Shown: in pieces, positions 36,421-44,346 of the stretch | How the letters are laid out: each line of letters opens with the position of its first letter | Numbering within the stretch: the stretch's first letter is position 1 | Source of the DNA: Alphaproteobacteria bacterium | GTDB lineage: Bacteria; Pseudomonadota; Alphaproteobacteria; Caulobacterales; Aquidulcibacteraceae | Direction: 5' to 3' | Assembly: GCA_016124655.1 (NCBI GenBank) | Contig: WGNI01000014.1 | Coordinates: 1 to 63,462, forward strand | DNA: 63,462 nt | Program-made: the position numbers and the translations under genes | Notes under the pieces: model-generated | Databases searched by the model: none | What the model was told of the DNA's origin: nothing | What the model saw: the letters and a program-made list of their open reading frames with translations, nothing else

Positions 36421-37122
36421 CTAAGGCGCAGGGAATTCTCGTTGCGCTTTACTAAGCGCTTCCATCGTGCCGATGTCGCGATGGTAACCAACGTGCTCCA
36501 CTGCGAAAATTCGTCCCAGCAAGTGCGGCATCACCTCCGTCGACAAATCGACGACAGGACAGCCAATCGAGCGGATGAAATCGACAACTGGCGGATCGAC
36601 GACGTAGACGGCGGCATTTGCGAGATCGCCCGGCGGATCCTCCACTTTCTCATGAAAGCATTGAACGACGCTCCGCTCATCCAACTCCAGTATTCCACAT
36701 GACCGGGGATCGTCCGTCCGAAAGGCCAGCATGGTCAGCACGCAGCCGGGCGGCTTAGCGGAATGTTCCGCCAGCAGGCGCCGAACGTCGAAATCAGTGA
36801 GATTGTCGGCATGCGCCAACAAGAAGGATTCTCCACAGAAATAGTCGGCGTTCGCGAGCACAGTCCCCCCCGTGCCGAGGAGCTCCGGCTCATACGTCAA
36901 ATCGACGCGCTCCGCGTAGGGCCCGGCGTGCACATGGGCCGCGACCGCGTCCGCAAAGTAATGCGTATTGACAAGGACCCGCTCGAAACCCGCATTGAAC
37001 AGAAGATCGAACCAGTAATCCAAGAGCGGCCGTCCGTGTATCGGCACAAGGCATTTCGGGATCGTATTGGTGAGCGGCCGCAGCCTTGTGCCGAGCCCCG
37101 CCGCAAGGAGCAGTGCGCGCAT
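36421..37122 (-). CDS. sugar-1-phosphate nucleotidyltransferase, HddC-like
   Basis: 233 residues. The N-terminal LLLAAGLGTRLRPLTNTIPK is the nucleotide-binding signature, followed by CLVPIHGRPLLDYWFDLLF; GTGGTVLANADYF near residue 83 and FLLAHADNLTDFD near residue 101 (Asp for metal). The length and DIGTMEALSKAQREF ending match guanylyltransferases for D-glycero-D-manno-heptose 1-phosphate (HddC). It would activate a sugar 1-phosphate with a nucleoside triphosphate. Its ATG shares one base with the stop of the HldE-like gene, so the two are translated together. Confidence 0.87.
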   Translation of the reverse strand: MRALLLAAGLGTRLRPLTNTIPKCLVPIHGRPLLDYWFDLLFNAGFERVLVNTHYFADAVAAHVHAGPYAERVDLTYEPELLGTGGTVLANADYFCGESFLLAHADNLTDFDVRRLLAEHSAKPPGCVLTMLAFRTDDPRSCGILELDERSVVQCFHEKVEDPPGDLANAAVYVVDPPVVDFIRSIGCPVVDLSTEVMPHLLGRIFAVEHVGYHRDIGTMEALSKAQREFPAP

Positions 37123-38651
37123 TAACCCGGCTCTTCGAGTTCAGTGACGAGTTCATCGCGCGTGAGCGGCGTGTTCCCGACGCGTGACACCTGCACGGCC
37201 GCCGCGATGCTGCCGATATACACAGCTTCCCACGTGCTGAGACCCGCGCGCATCGCCAGAGTCATGGCGGTGAAGAGTGAGTCTCCAGCGCCGGCCACAT
37301 CTTTGGGCGCGCTATTGAGCGCCGGCAGCCGCTCCGTCATGTACTCGCCGTTGTTTTGAGCGTAGCACAACAAGCCTTCTGCGCCCAACGTCAGCAGCAC
37401 AGTCTGAGCATTTGCCTGCTTGTGCAAGTTTTCAGCCAAGGACACCAAGCCAGACTCGAAATCCCGTAGCGCCAAGCGCGCCTCACGCTCCGTTGGCGTG
37501 ACCAGGTCCATGTTTTTGAATCGCGAGATGTCCGACAGCTGCGATGAGGCTTGGCTGTCCGCCGCCATCATCACTTTGCGACGTAGCCCCTCCTCAACGA
37601 TCGCATCGACTAGAGGCTGCGGCAGGCAGCCATAGTTGAAGTCGGCAAAAAGGATCACATCCGCGTTGGCGATAATCTCCTTCGCCCGCGCGCCGATCTT
37701 CGAAACAAGCGCCTCGTTGATCGGGTGCTGGCGCAGCTCATTCACGCGGAGCAAGGTCTTGTTGAGAGCGCGGAAGCGGCGCTTGTGCGTCGTCGGGCGC
37801 GTGTCGTCCGGGAAGAACTCCGCCCTGACTCCGTGCTTGGTCAGAAACTGTTCGGCAAACGTCGCCCACGAATCACGACCCGTCACCGTCAAGAAGCGAA
37901 CGTCGGCGCCAAGTGCGCTGGCGTGCGCCGCAACAATGCCGGCGCCGCCAACGAACGTCGTTTCTTCGATTGGCGTCACGACGATGGTCGGATCCTCCTG
38001 CGACATGCCGAGCGGATCGCAGGTCGTGTAAGTGTCGACAATGATGTCGCCGATCACCAACACGCGCAGCCCTTTGAACCTTGACAGACCACTGATGAGG
38101 TTCGTCATGGTGAACGCGTGGCGCAAGGGAAAATCTTGCGGCTTGCGGATATTGGAGAAGCTCGCCTGGAAATACTCGCGACGTAGAAGATCCATCGAAG
38201 AGAAACGAATTTCACCCGACCCGAACAGCAAGCGTCCGCCATAGGATTCTACGATCGCCTGCTCAGCATTGTATCGATCCTTGTACTCAATCCCTTTGAC
38301 GACCACGTCCGGCTTCAGGATTTCGACAAAGGCGCTGGGCGGCCCCGGCAGGGCGAACGCGTAATCAACAACCCCCAGGGCGCGGACGCCTTCAAGACGC
38401 AGGCTTAACGGGACCGTAACGCCATTGGCGCTGTCGGCGGACACCCCCACAACCAGAAAGTCGCCATTGTCCTCCGCAAACCGCAGCAATCGGAAGTGGC
38501 CCGGATGGAGAACGTTGAAGTTGCCCGAAATAAAACAGACCTTTCGATTCCCCGCTCTCTCCCGAATATCCTGTACGATCTCGGCAAACGGAATGGCCGC
38601 GCCATGGGCAGCCGCCTCGATAGCCGATGTAGCTCGCGCCTTGCGTCCCAC
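37122..38651 (-). CDS. bifunctional heptose kinase/nucleotidyltransferase with reversed domain order (HldE-like)
   Basis: 509 residues from GTG 38,651, which has GGGAGGGGG at ideal spacing. Residues 35-165 are a cytidylyltransferase-type domain: FISGNFNVLHPGHFRLLRFA has the HxGH motif and RFSSMDLLRREYF closes it. Residues 195-505 are a PfkB/ribokinase domain: VLVIGDIIVDTY, GGAGIVAAHASALGADV and the catalytic DVAGAGDSLF near residue 451. Classical HldE has the kinase first and the adenylyltransferase last, so this is a swapped fusion. It probably phosphorylates a heptose phosphate at C1 and activates it. First gene of the minus-strand operon. Confidence 0.87.
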   Translation of the reverse strand: MGRKARATSAIEAAAHGAAIPFAEIVQDIRERAGNRKVCFISGNFNVLHPGHFRLLRFAEDNGDFLVVGVSADSANGVTVPLSLRLEGVRALGVVDYAFALPGPPSAFVEILKPDVVVKGIEYKDRYNAEQAIVESYGGRLLFGSGEIRFSSMDLLRREYFQASFSNIRKPQDFPLRHAFTMTNLISGLSRFKGLRVLVIGDIIVDTYTTCDPLGMSQEDPTIVVTPIEETTFVGGAGIVAAHASALGADVRFLTVTGRDSWATFAEQFLTKHGVRAEFFPDDTRPTTHKRRFRALNKTLLRVNELRQHPINEALVSKIGARAKEIIANADVILFADFNYGCLPQPLVDAIVEEGLRRKVMMAADSQASSQLSDISRFKNMDLVTPTEREARLALRDFESGLVSLAENLHKQANAQTVLLTLGAEGLLCYAQNNGEYMTERLPALNSAPKDVAGAGDSLFTAMTLAMRAGLSTWEAVYIGSIAAAVQVSRVGNTPLTRDELVTELEEPG

Positions 38652-38800
38652 ACTTCCCCCTCCCTTCGGCCGACCTGATTCGCCGGCCGCGCGCGGACCT
38701 TCTACACAGCCGCACCTCTCCCCGCCAACCGGCCGGCGCATTGCAATCCCAGGACAATGACCCGAGATAGGCGGAACGTGCCTCTGTCCAGGACCTGAAA

Positions 38801-39328
38801 ATGACGCCCCTGCCCGCTGGATTGCGCGCTGTCGCACCCGAAGTGCTGTATACCCGGGACACCGACGTGGTGCGGGCCGGGATGGAAGTGGTCTCCATCC
38901 TGCGCGAACGCGCCCTCGCGAGCCCACGCAAGCGCTGTCGCCTCTGCGCCCATCCCGACGCAGACGCCGTTCAGCAGGAAATGGTGATCGTCATGCACCG
39001 TGACAGTTATGTGCAACCGCACCGGCACTTCGGCAAGAGCGAGACCTTCACCGTGTTCGAGGGCGAGGTCGACGCGCTGATCTTCGATGAATCCGGAGCC
39101 GTCATAGAGACGATTCCGATGGGACCGTTTGGAACGTCCAGACAGTTCTTTTACCGCATGCCGGAACGCGTTTTTCATTCGATGATCTTCCGCACAGATT
39201 GGCTCGTCTATTTGGAGACGACATCGGGCCCGTTCGACAAGACGGCAAGCGAAGGCGCGCCATGGGCGCCGACGGAGCACGATCCCGCGGCGGGACGCGC
39301 GTGGCTGACCACCCGCGCCCGTGCGTAA
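38801..39328 (+). CDS. WbuC-family cupin metalloprotein
   Basis: 175 residues. A short N-terminal segment with CRLCAHPDADAVQQEMVIVM precedes the cupin barrel. The metal site appears as QPHRHFGKSETFTVFEGEVD near residue 72 (HxH and Glu) and PERVFHSMIF near residue 124. This matches the WbuC family encoded in many O-antigen clusters, whose reaction is not established. The promoter is in the 149-base divergent gap shared with the HldE-like gene. The next frame starts 2 bases after its stop. Confidence 0.87.
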   Translation: MTPLPAGLRAVAPEVLYTRDTDVVRAGMEVVSILRERALASPRKRCRLCAHPDADAVQQEMVIVMHRDSYVQPHRHFGKSETFTVFEGEVDALIFDESGAVIETIPMGPFGTSRQFFYRMPERVFHSMIFRTDWLVYLETTSGPFDKTASEGAPWAPTEHDPAAGRAWLTTRARA

Positions 39329-39330
39329 CG

Positions 39331-39672
39331 ATGGCGCCGATCGCGCCCTTGCGCGCGCCCCCTCGAGATGGATCGGCGCGCACGCTCCCGAGTCGTTCCG
39401 GCTGGGTCGACAACGCGCAGCGGACTCTCGCGCGGTTCAAATCTCTGCAGCAATTGTACACCGGTCGCGCCAACGCGACGCGCGTGCCGGGCGATTGCCA
39501 CGGGATTGGACTTCGCAACGCGCGCGAAGCGCATTTGGCGCTACGACACGACAAGAAATGCAACGCGGAGATTGGACGATTGTCCGCCCTGGTCAGTCGG
39601 TGTCGCTTCCCAGTTCAGGGGCAAGAGCAAACCGCCACGCAGTCTCCATTGCGTGGCAAGACGACAGTATAA
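39331..39672 (+). CDS. possible 113-residue reading frame or displaced N-terminus of the GT2 gene
   Basis: ATG 39,331 begins 2 bases after the cupin stop, ideal for coupled translation, and the first 60 codons have GC-rich third positions as expected for coding. Sample: SGWVDNAQRTLARFKSLQQL, then YTGRANATRVPGD. It runs out of frame over the start of the glycosyltransferase and stops at 39,672. Either it is a short separate protein or the glycosyltransferase gene has a frameshift near 39,560-39,650. No domain recognised. Confidence 0.35.
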   Translation: MAPIAPLRAPPRDGSARTLPSRSGWVDNAQRTLARFKSLQQLYTGRANATRVPGDCHGIGLRNAREAHLALRHDKKCNAEIGRLSALVSRCRFPVQGQEQTATQSPLRGKTTV

Positions 39673-40886
39673 CCGCCGTGCGCGAACGATGGCATCGCGT
39701 GAAGGTGAGGTGCCGCGGCCTGCAGCGCCCGACGCCGTGCCTGATTGTGTTTGCGGATCCAGGCACGGGGCGACCGCGGCGGACGCTTCCGCTCCTGCTG
39801 ACCAGCGACTACGCGCGGGTCAATGGGTTCGAGTTAATCGGCGATGAGCGTGTAGAAGCAATCGCCGCCGACGCCGCTGCGCGCATCGAGGTCAGCGTGT
39901 CGCCGCGGGGAGCGTTGTACGCCGCCGCTCGAACCGCGGCGAAGCCCTGGATTAGTGGAGAACCTCCCCCAAGGACGACGGCGGACATCGCGGCCCTTGC
40001 CGCCGCGCTGCCGCCGCCGCTGAATCTGTCCCGCACGCCGACCGTGAGCATCGTGATCCCGACGCGTGATCGGAGCGACCTACTTTCCCGCGCGATAGAG
40101 ACAGCGATTGCGCCTCTCGCATACCCCAAACCCGAGCTGATCATTGTCGATAACGGCTCAGTCGAGGCAGCAACGCGCGCGCTTTTCGAACAATTGAAGA
40201 CACGCTTTGGCGCGACGATCATTCGCCACGATGCGCCGTTTAACTTCGCTGAGTTGAACAATATCGGCGCGCGCGCTGCGACTGGTGAAGTTCTGGTCTT
40301 GCTCAACAACGACATCGAGGCCATCGAACCCAACTGGCTCACGCGCCTTGTCGCGCAATGCTTGGCGCCAAACGTCGGCGCAGTCGGAGCGCGCCTGTTA
40401 TATCCTCACGGAGCTGTTCAGCACGTGGGCATGGGCTTGGGCCTCGGCGGCTTGGTCGGCCACATTGGCCGCGGCGACCCAGCGGAGTCCATTGGCCCAA
40501 ATGGCGCGCGGCGCGTGCCGCACCCGGTGGATAGCGTGACCGGGGCATGCCTCGCCACACGCAGTGAGGTTTTCAGGTCGCTCGGCGGTCTGGACGAGAC
40601 GTTTGCGATTGAGTTCAATGACGTTGACTATTGCCTGCGTCTGGGCGCTGCAGGGCTATCGACTTGGGTTGAACCGTCCTGTGTCCTGATCCATCACGAA
40701 AAGCAGACGCGAGGCCGGGGTCGGCCCAGTGCGGAAGTGATGGCCGACCAAATTGCTTTCATGCGCAGATGGGGACCGCGCTTCCTGGACCCGCGTGCAG
40801 GTCCAGCGACAACGCATGCACCCATCAAGCGGAGCTCCGCTGCGCAAGAGTCCTCCGTTGCTCCTGACGCGACCAATCCATCTTGA
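39558..40886 (+). CDS. glycosyltransferase family 2
   Basis: 442 residues from ATG 39,558. The first 160 residues are an unassigned leader that includes WHRVKVRCRGLQ. The GT-A domain starts at VSIVIPTRDRSDLLSRAIE near residue 163, with ELIIVDNGS near 193, FNFAELNNIGARAATGEVLV near 228, LNNDIEAIEPNW (acidic metal motif) near 249, and SVTGACLATRSEVF in the acceptor region. HHEKQTRGRGRPSAE closes it. It adds a sugar to a lipid-linked or surface glycan. The start is uncertain because an overlapping frame begins right after the cupin gene. Confidence 0.87.
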   Translation: MQRGDWTIVRPGQSVSLPSSGARANRHAVSIAWQDDSITAVRERWHRVKVRCRGLQRPTPCLIVFADPGTGRPRRTLPLLLTSDYARVNGFELIGDERVEAIAADAAARIEVSVSPRGALYAAARTAAKPWISGEPPPRTTADIAALAAALPPPLNLSRTPTVSIVIPTRDRSDLLSRAIETAIAPLAYPKPELIIVDNGSVEAATRALFEQLKTRFGATIIRHDAPFNFAELNNIGARAATGEVLVLLNNDIEAIEPNWLTRLVAQCLAPNVGAVGARLLYPHGAVQHVGMGLGLGGLVGHIGRGDPAESIGPNGARRVPHPVDSVTGACLATRSEVFRSLGGLDETFAIEFNDVDYCLRLGAAGLSTWVEPSCVLIHHEKQTRGRGRPSAEVMADQIAFMRRWGPRFLDPRAGPATTHAPIKRSSAAQESSVAPDATNPS

Positions 40887-40997
40887 ACAAGCGGTCGGCC
40901 ATGTGCTCGGTCGGGCGGAGCGCAATCACAGATGCGCGCTGCTCATTTCCAGGTTCCTGGTCCATTTCGGTTGAGATGAAACAAGACATAGCGACGA

Positions 40998-41009
40998 GTG
41001 AATATTCAC
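40998..41009. promoter_or_regulatory. 12-bp perfect palindrome upstream of GT4 gene
   Basis: GTGAATATTCAC lies 54 bases before the ATG of the next glycosyltransferase, in the 177-base gap after the GT2 gene. It could be an operator or part of an AT-rich promoter. Its GTG could also be read as an earlier start of that gene. A single short palindrome is weak evidence. Confidence 0.25.
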
Positions 41010-41063
41010 GCGGTTGCGCAACACTCATTTCGCCACCGATATTCGACAGGCGCGCTCTCTCAG

Positions 41064-42347
41064 ATGTCAAAACTCTCCCCCACCCTCACCGCCGCCCGCG
41101 CCGCCTATCGCCTCCTCCCCATGGGCGCGCGGCGCGAGGTCGGCAAGCTCATGCGCTGGGGCCTGGAGCCGGCGCTCGCCGCGCGCCTGCCGCGCATCGA
41201 CCCGTCCCGCGCTACGCCCGCAAACGCGGCGCAGCTCGTAGGCCTTTTCTCTTCCCCCCTTGGGCATGGCTCAGCGGGATGGATGCTCCACGCTGAGCTG
41301 CAGCGCGCGGGCGTCCCCGCAACGCCGGTGGATTGCTCCGCCGCGATTGGCGCGCCCATCGAGCAGGGCCTCGGACCGCAGCCCGATACGCGAACCCAGG
41401 CAAATCCACCCGCAATGGACCAGGACGCCGTAATCCTGGTGATGAACCCCGACACCATGGTGCATGCCTTGTCGCACGGGCGCGCCGGCATGCTGCGCAA
41501 TCGTCGCGTGATCGGCTACTGGGTGTGGGAGCTGCAAACGCCGCCGAAACATTGGCGCTACGCACGCGGCGTAGTGCATGAAATCTGGACGCCCAGCGCG
41601 TTCTCGGCCGAAGCGATCCGGCGCGATTGGGACATTCCCGTGCGCGTGGTGCCGCACGCCGCAGCGCTTGTCGGCGCTGCCGACGAGATCATTGCGCGCG
41701 AACCGGCCAGACAGCGCTTCAACGTTGCGGACGACGCATTCGTCGCCCTGAGCAGTTTCTCGCTGGCGTCAAGCCTGGCGCGGAAGAATCCTTTCGGCGC
41801 GATCCGCGCGTTTGAAGACGCATTCGGCGCCGATGCGTCTTGCTGCTTGGTTCTGCGCGCGCTGTCATCGGACATCTATCCCGGCGCCGCGCGTGCGCTC
41901 CGCGAACGCGTGCGCGAGTCCACGGCGAACATTCTCTTGATCGACCAGCCGCAGGGTCGTCAGGAGCTCATGGCGCTTTATGCAGCGTGCGATGTGTATC
42001 TGTCGCTCCATCGCAGCGAAGGCTTTGGCCTGAATCTGGCGGAAGCGATGCTGCTTGAGCGGCCTGTCATCGCGACAGGATGGTCCGGCAATCTCGACTT
42101 CATGACCAACGATGCCGCGGTGCTGACGCCCCACCGCCTGATCCCGGTGCGCGACCCTCAACGCATCTACACGACCCGCGACGCGCAATGGGCCGAGCCC
42201 GATCACGACGCCGCGGTGGGCGCGCTGCGCACGCTGCGCAGCGATCACGCGCGAAGGACTGCATTGGCGCAAGCGGGCAAGGCGCATGCTCTGGCCACAT
42301 TGTCCGGCGGCGCGGCCGCAGTCGCGCTGCGCAACCCCGCCCCCTAA
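41064..42347 (+). CDS. glycosyltransferase family 1 (GT4, GT-B fold)
   Basis: 427 residues. LFSSPLGHGSAGWMLHAEL near residue 63 is the first-domain loop, VIGYWVWELQTPPKHWRYA near residue 154 a family segment, and RSEGFGLNLAEAMLLERPVI near residue 316 the EX7E motif that binds the donor nucleotide-sugar. ATG 41,064 is used; GTG 40,998 would add 22 residues without protein character. A retaining transferase acting at the cytoplasmic face is the family expectation. It converges on the sulfotransferase with a 4-base overlap. Confidence 0.88.
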   Translation: MSKLSPTLTAARAAYRLLPMGARREVGKLMRWGLEPALAARLPRIDPSRATPANAAQLVGLFSSPLGHGSAGWMLHAELQRAGVPATPVDCSAAIGAPIEQGLGPQPDTRTQANPPAMDQDAVILVMNPDTMVHALSHGRAGMLRNRRVIGYWVWELQTPPKHWRYARGVVHEIWTPSAFSAEAIRRDWDIPVRVVPHAAALVGAADEIIAREPARQRFNVADDAFVALSSFSLASSLARKNPFGAIRAFEDAFGADASCCLVLRALSSDIYPGAARALRERVRESTANILLIDQPQGRQELMALYAACDVYLSLHRSEGFGLNLAEAMLLERPVIATGWSGNLDFMTNDAAVLTPHRLIPVRDPQRIYTTRDAQWAEPDHDAAVGALRTLRSDHARRTALAQAGKAHALATLSGGAAAVALRNPAP

Positions 42348-43414
42348 CGCACCCCGACGCCCGCCGCCTTCAAGCGCGCATGCACGTCCGCGCAGGCCTG
42401 CAAAAGCGCCGCATCCACGCTGCTGACATCAGGCTCATGCAAGCGCGGCGCGCGTATCTCGCTCAGCGCCAGCGCCAGCGACGGCTCGTCCGCAGCGCGC
42501 GCCAGCGCCGACAGGCCGGCCTGCGGCGCAGCGCAAAAGGCGTCATAGTCGAAGAATGCCGCCTCCCCGGCGTTCTCGCGCAAACAGTGACCGTACGCTG
42601 CGCGCCAATACGCCAGCCAGAAGCCAAGCGTGGTTGCGTCCTGCGACGCGCCGGCGCGCCAGCCGTCGAAATCGATCGGCTTCAAGCCTGCCCCGAAGTC
42701 GAAATGGCCAATGCCCATCATGTACTCGCGCATGAATGCATCGGTCTTGTGCATCTCGAGAAACCGCACATGCTGCCGCAACAGCGATGCGGCATGCTCG
42801 ATCGGTTCGCGAAACGGCACAATGATCCGCGCATCCCGATAGGCGCGACGAAGCCAGCCTATGCGCGCGATGTTGAAATTGTTCTTTGAGGCATAGCGGC
42901 GCGCGCGCGGTCTCCCTTGCCCTGCAAGCGCCGCGATTTTCGCCATATGGCGAGAGAAGAAGTCGCGGAAGGCGTCGCCGCCGTCGCTTGGCCAGGACGC
43001 GATGTGATCGGCTTGATACTGTCCCGGCCAGAACGCCTTCCACAGCATTTCTTCGAACGCTTCGGGACTGTCGATCGACACCATCATGCCGTCGCCATGA
43101 GCGCGTTCGCGCGGCGTATCCTCGCGGCGGAATCGGCCGGAAAAGCCCCGCCACCCGACGGGCGTGAACAGAAACGGCATGTCGCGATACGTGTGCGTCG
43201 CAAACACCCCGCTTTCCGACAGCACATTCAACAGCAGCGTCGTCCCCGCACGCGGCATGGCGGTGATGAAGACGGGGCGGTCGACAACGGGCGCAGCCCC
43301 TTTGAAGAAGCGCTCATCCTCCATCCCCGCGAAGTCGATCTGCAGTTTGGGCGTGGCGAATGCCAGCCGGTGCAGGACTTTGTCGACGAAGGAATACCGG
43401 TCTTCGAAGCTCAC
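42344..43414 (-). CDS. sulfotransferase-family protein (second)
   Basis: 356 residues. VFITAMPRAGTTLLLNVLSE near residue 47 is the PAPS 5'-phosphosulfate loop and ARIIVPFREPIEHAASLLRQ near residue 211 is the 3'-phosphate-binding segment with the conserved Arg and Ser. It matches the sulfotransferase 3 family and would sulfate a glycan or small molecule. The GTG start overlaps the TGA of the small membrane protein gene upstream, so the two are coupled. It is unrelated in detail to the first sulfotransferase at 26,993. Confidence 0.87.
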   Translation of the reverse strand: MSFEDRYSFVDKVLHRLAFATPKLQIDFAGMEDERFFKGAAPVVDRPVFITAMPRAGTTLLLNVLSESGVFATHTYRDMPFLFTPVGWRGFSGRFRREDTPRERAHGDGMMVSIDSPEAFEEMLWKAFWPGQYQADHIASWPSDGGDAFRDFFSRHMAKIAALAGQGRPRARRYASKNNFNIARIGWLRRAYRDARIIVPFREPIEHAASLLRQHVRFLEMHKTDAFMREYMMGIGHFDFGAGLKPIDFDGWRAGASQDATTLGFWLAYWRAAYGHCLRENAGEAAFFDYDAFCAAPQAGLSALARAADEPSLALALSEIRAPRLHEPDVSSVDAALLQACADVHARLKAAGVGVR

Positions 43415-43794
43415 GCGCGTTTCGGTCCCTTGATCAGGAACACCGCGACAGTCACCGCCAGCGCGCCGATGAGAAACGGCCAGGAGGCCAGAACGCCGAG
43501 CACCCGCGCGAGCGAAATTGCCCCCACAGCGTCCAGCGCCCACAGCGCCGCCAAGGGCGCCGCCAACGCCGCCGCCGCACTGAGCGTCACGATCAGGAAA
43601 TGTTGAAACAAGCGCACCGAGGCCTGCTGCGCCGCACGCTCCTTGGCGTCATCGTCGAGCGCGGCGTCAGACAGCGCCGCGAACCCCGACCGGCTGTCGC
43701 GCATGATCTCGCCGAAGCGGCCGACGACGCCGAAAGCGCGCAGCAGGAACGCGGCGACCACGATCGCAGCGCCAGCCAGCGCGTAAGCCAGCAT
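43411..43794 (-). CDS. small integral membrane protein
   Basis: 127 residues with three hydrophobic segments: residues 2-22 (LAYALAGAAIVVAAFLLRAF), about 68-92 and about 96-120 (FLIGALAVTVAVFLI). The loop after the first helix is charged (DDDAKERAAQQ). No recognised family. It starts only 2 bases after the stop of the gene at 43,797 and overlaps the sulfotransferase start, so it is the middle gene of a three-gene operon. A role in positioning or supplying the sulfotransferase is speculation. Confidence 0.65.
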   Translation of the reverse strand: MLAYALAGAAIVVAAFLLRAFGVVGRFGEIMRDSRSGFAALSDAALDDDAKERAAQQASVRLFQHFLIVTLSAAAALAAPLAALWALDAVGAISLARVLGVLASWPFLIGALAVTVAVFLIKGPKRA

Positions 43795-43796
43795 CC

Positions 43797-44081
43797 CTAT
43801 TCCGTTGCAGCAGGCGCGTTGGCGTCAGAGGCAGCGGTCGTCGCCGCCGGCGCCGCAGGCTTCTTGCCGCGCAGCAGCCGCTTGATCGGGAACCAGATGA
43901 ATCCGAACAGCGCCAGCAGGCCGGCGCCGATCAGCGCGATGAGCGATCCCAGCGCGGCGAGCCCTGATCCGGCGCCGGCATACGCATCCGCCGGCGAGGC
44001 CACAGCGATCGCTGCAATCGCCGTCATGACGGCCAAGGGGGCGCCCTTGCTGCGCCATAACGCTGACGAGACTTCAACCAT
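43797..44081 (-). CDS. small membrane protein with WFPIKRLLRGKK motif
   Basis: 94 residues. Two hydrophobic segments: residues 14-32 and 38-66 (LAALGSLIALIGAGLLALFG), then FIWFPIKRLLRGKKPAAPAA and an Ala-rich tail. The sequence after the second segment resembles short proteins seen beside phosphodiesterase-type genes of surface polysaccharide loci, though I cannot name the family. The chosen ATG gives a plausible small protein; upstream reading is not protein-like. First gene of the operon leading to the second sulfotransferase. Confidence 0.6.
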   Translation of the reverse strand: MVEVSSALWRSKGAPLAVMTAIAAIAVASPADAYAGAGSGLAALGSLIALIGAGLLALFGFIWFPIKRLLRGKKPAAPAATTAASDANAPAATE

Positions 44082-44346
44082 GCTTCGCGCCCTCATCGAT
44101 CGCGGCGAGGCGATGCAACTTCCGCGCCTGTGTGCGCCGCACAACGCCTGGCTCGCAGACCCCGGACGCGTAACACACGCTCGCAGGCGCGGGAAGAATG
44201 AATACTTGCGAATGCCTATTAGTATTAGGGCTGAGGTCGCCGGAGTGGGAGACATGAACTCAAATTCACCGTTTGCTCTGACCTTGGATGCGCTGGCGCG
44301 CGGTCGCCCGGCATTGTAGGCAGCCGGCAGGCACAGAGGGGACGTC

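Noticed and set aside
38652..38927. N-terminal extension of the HldE-like protein to 601 residues
   Set aside because: The extra 92 residues are Arg/Pro/Gly-rich and overlap the cupin gene; GTG 38,651 has a near-ideal ribosome site.
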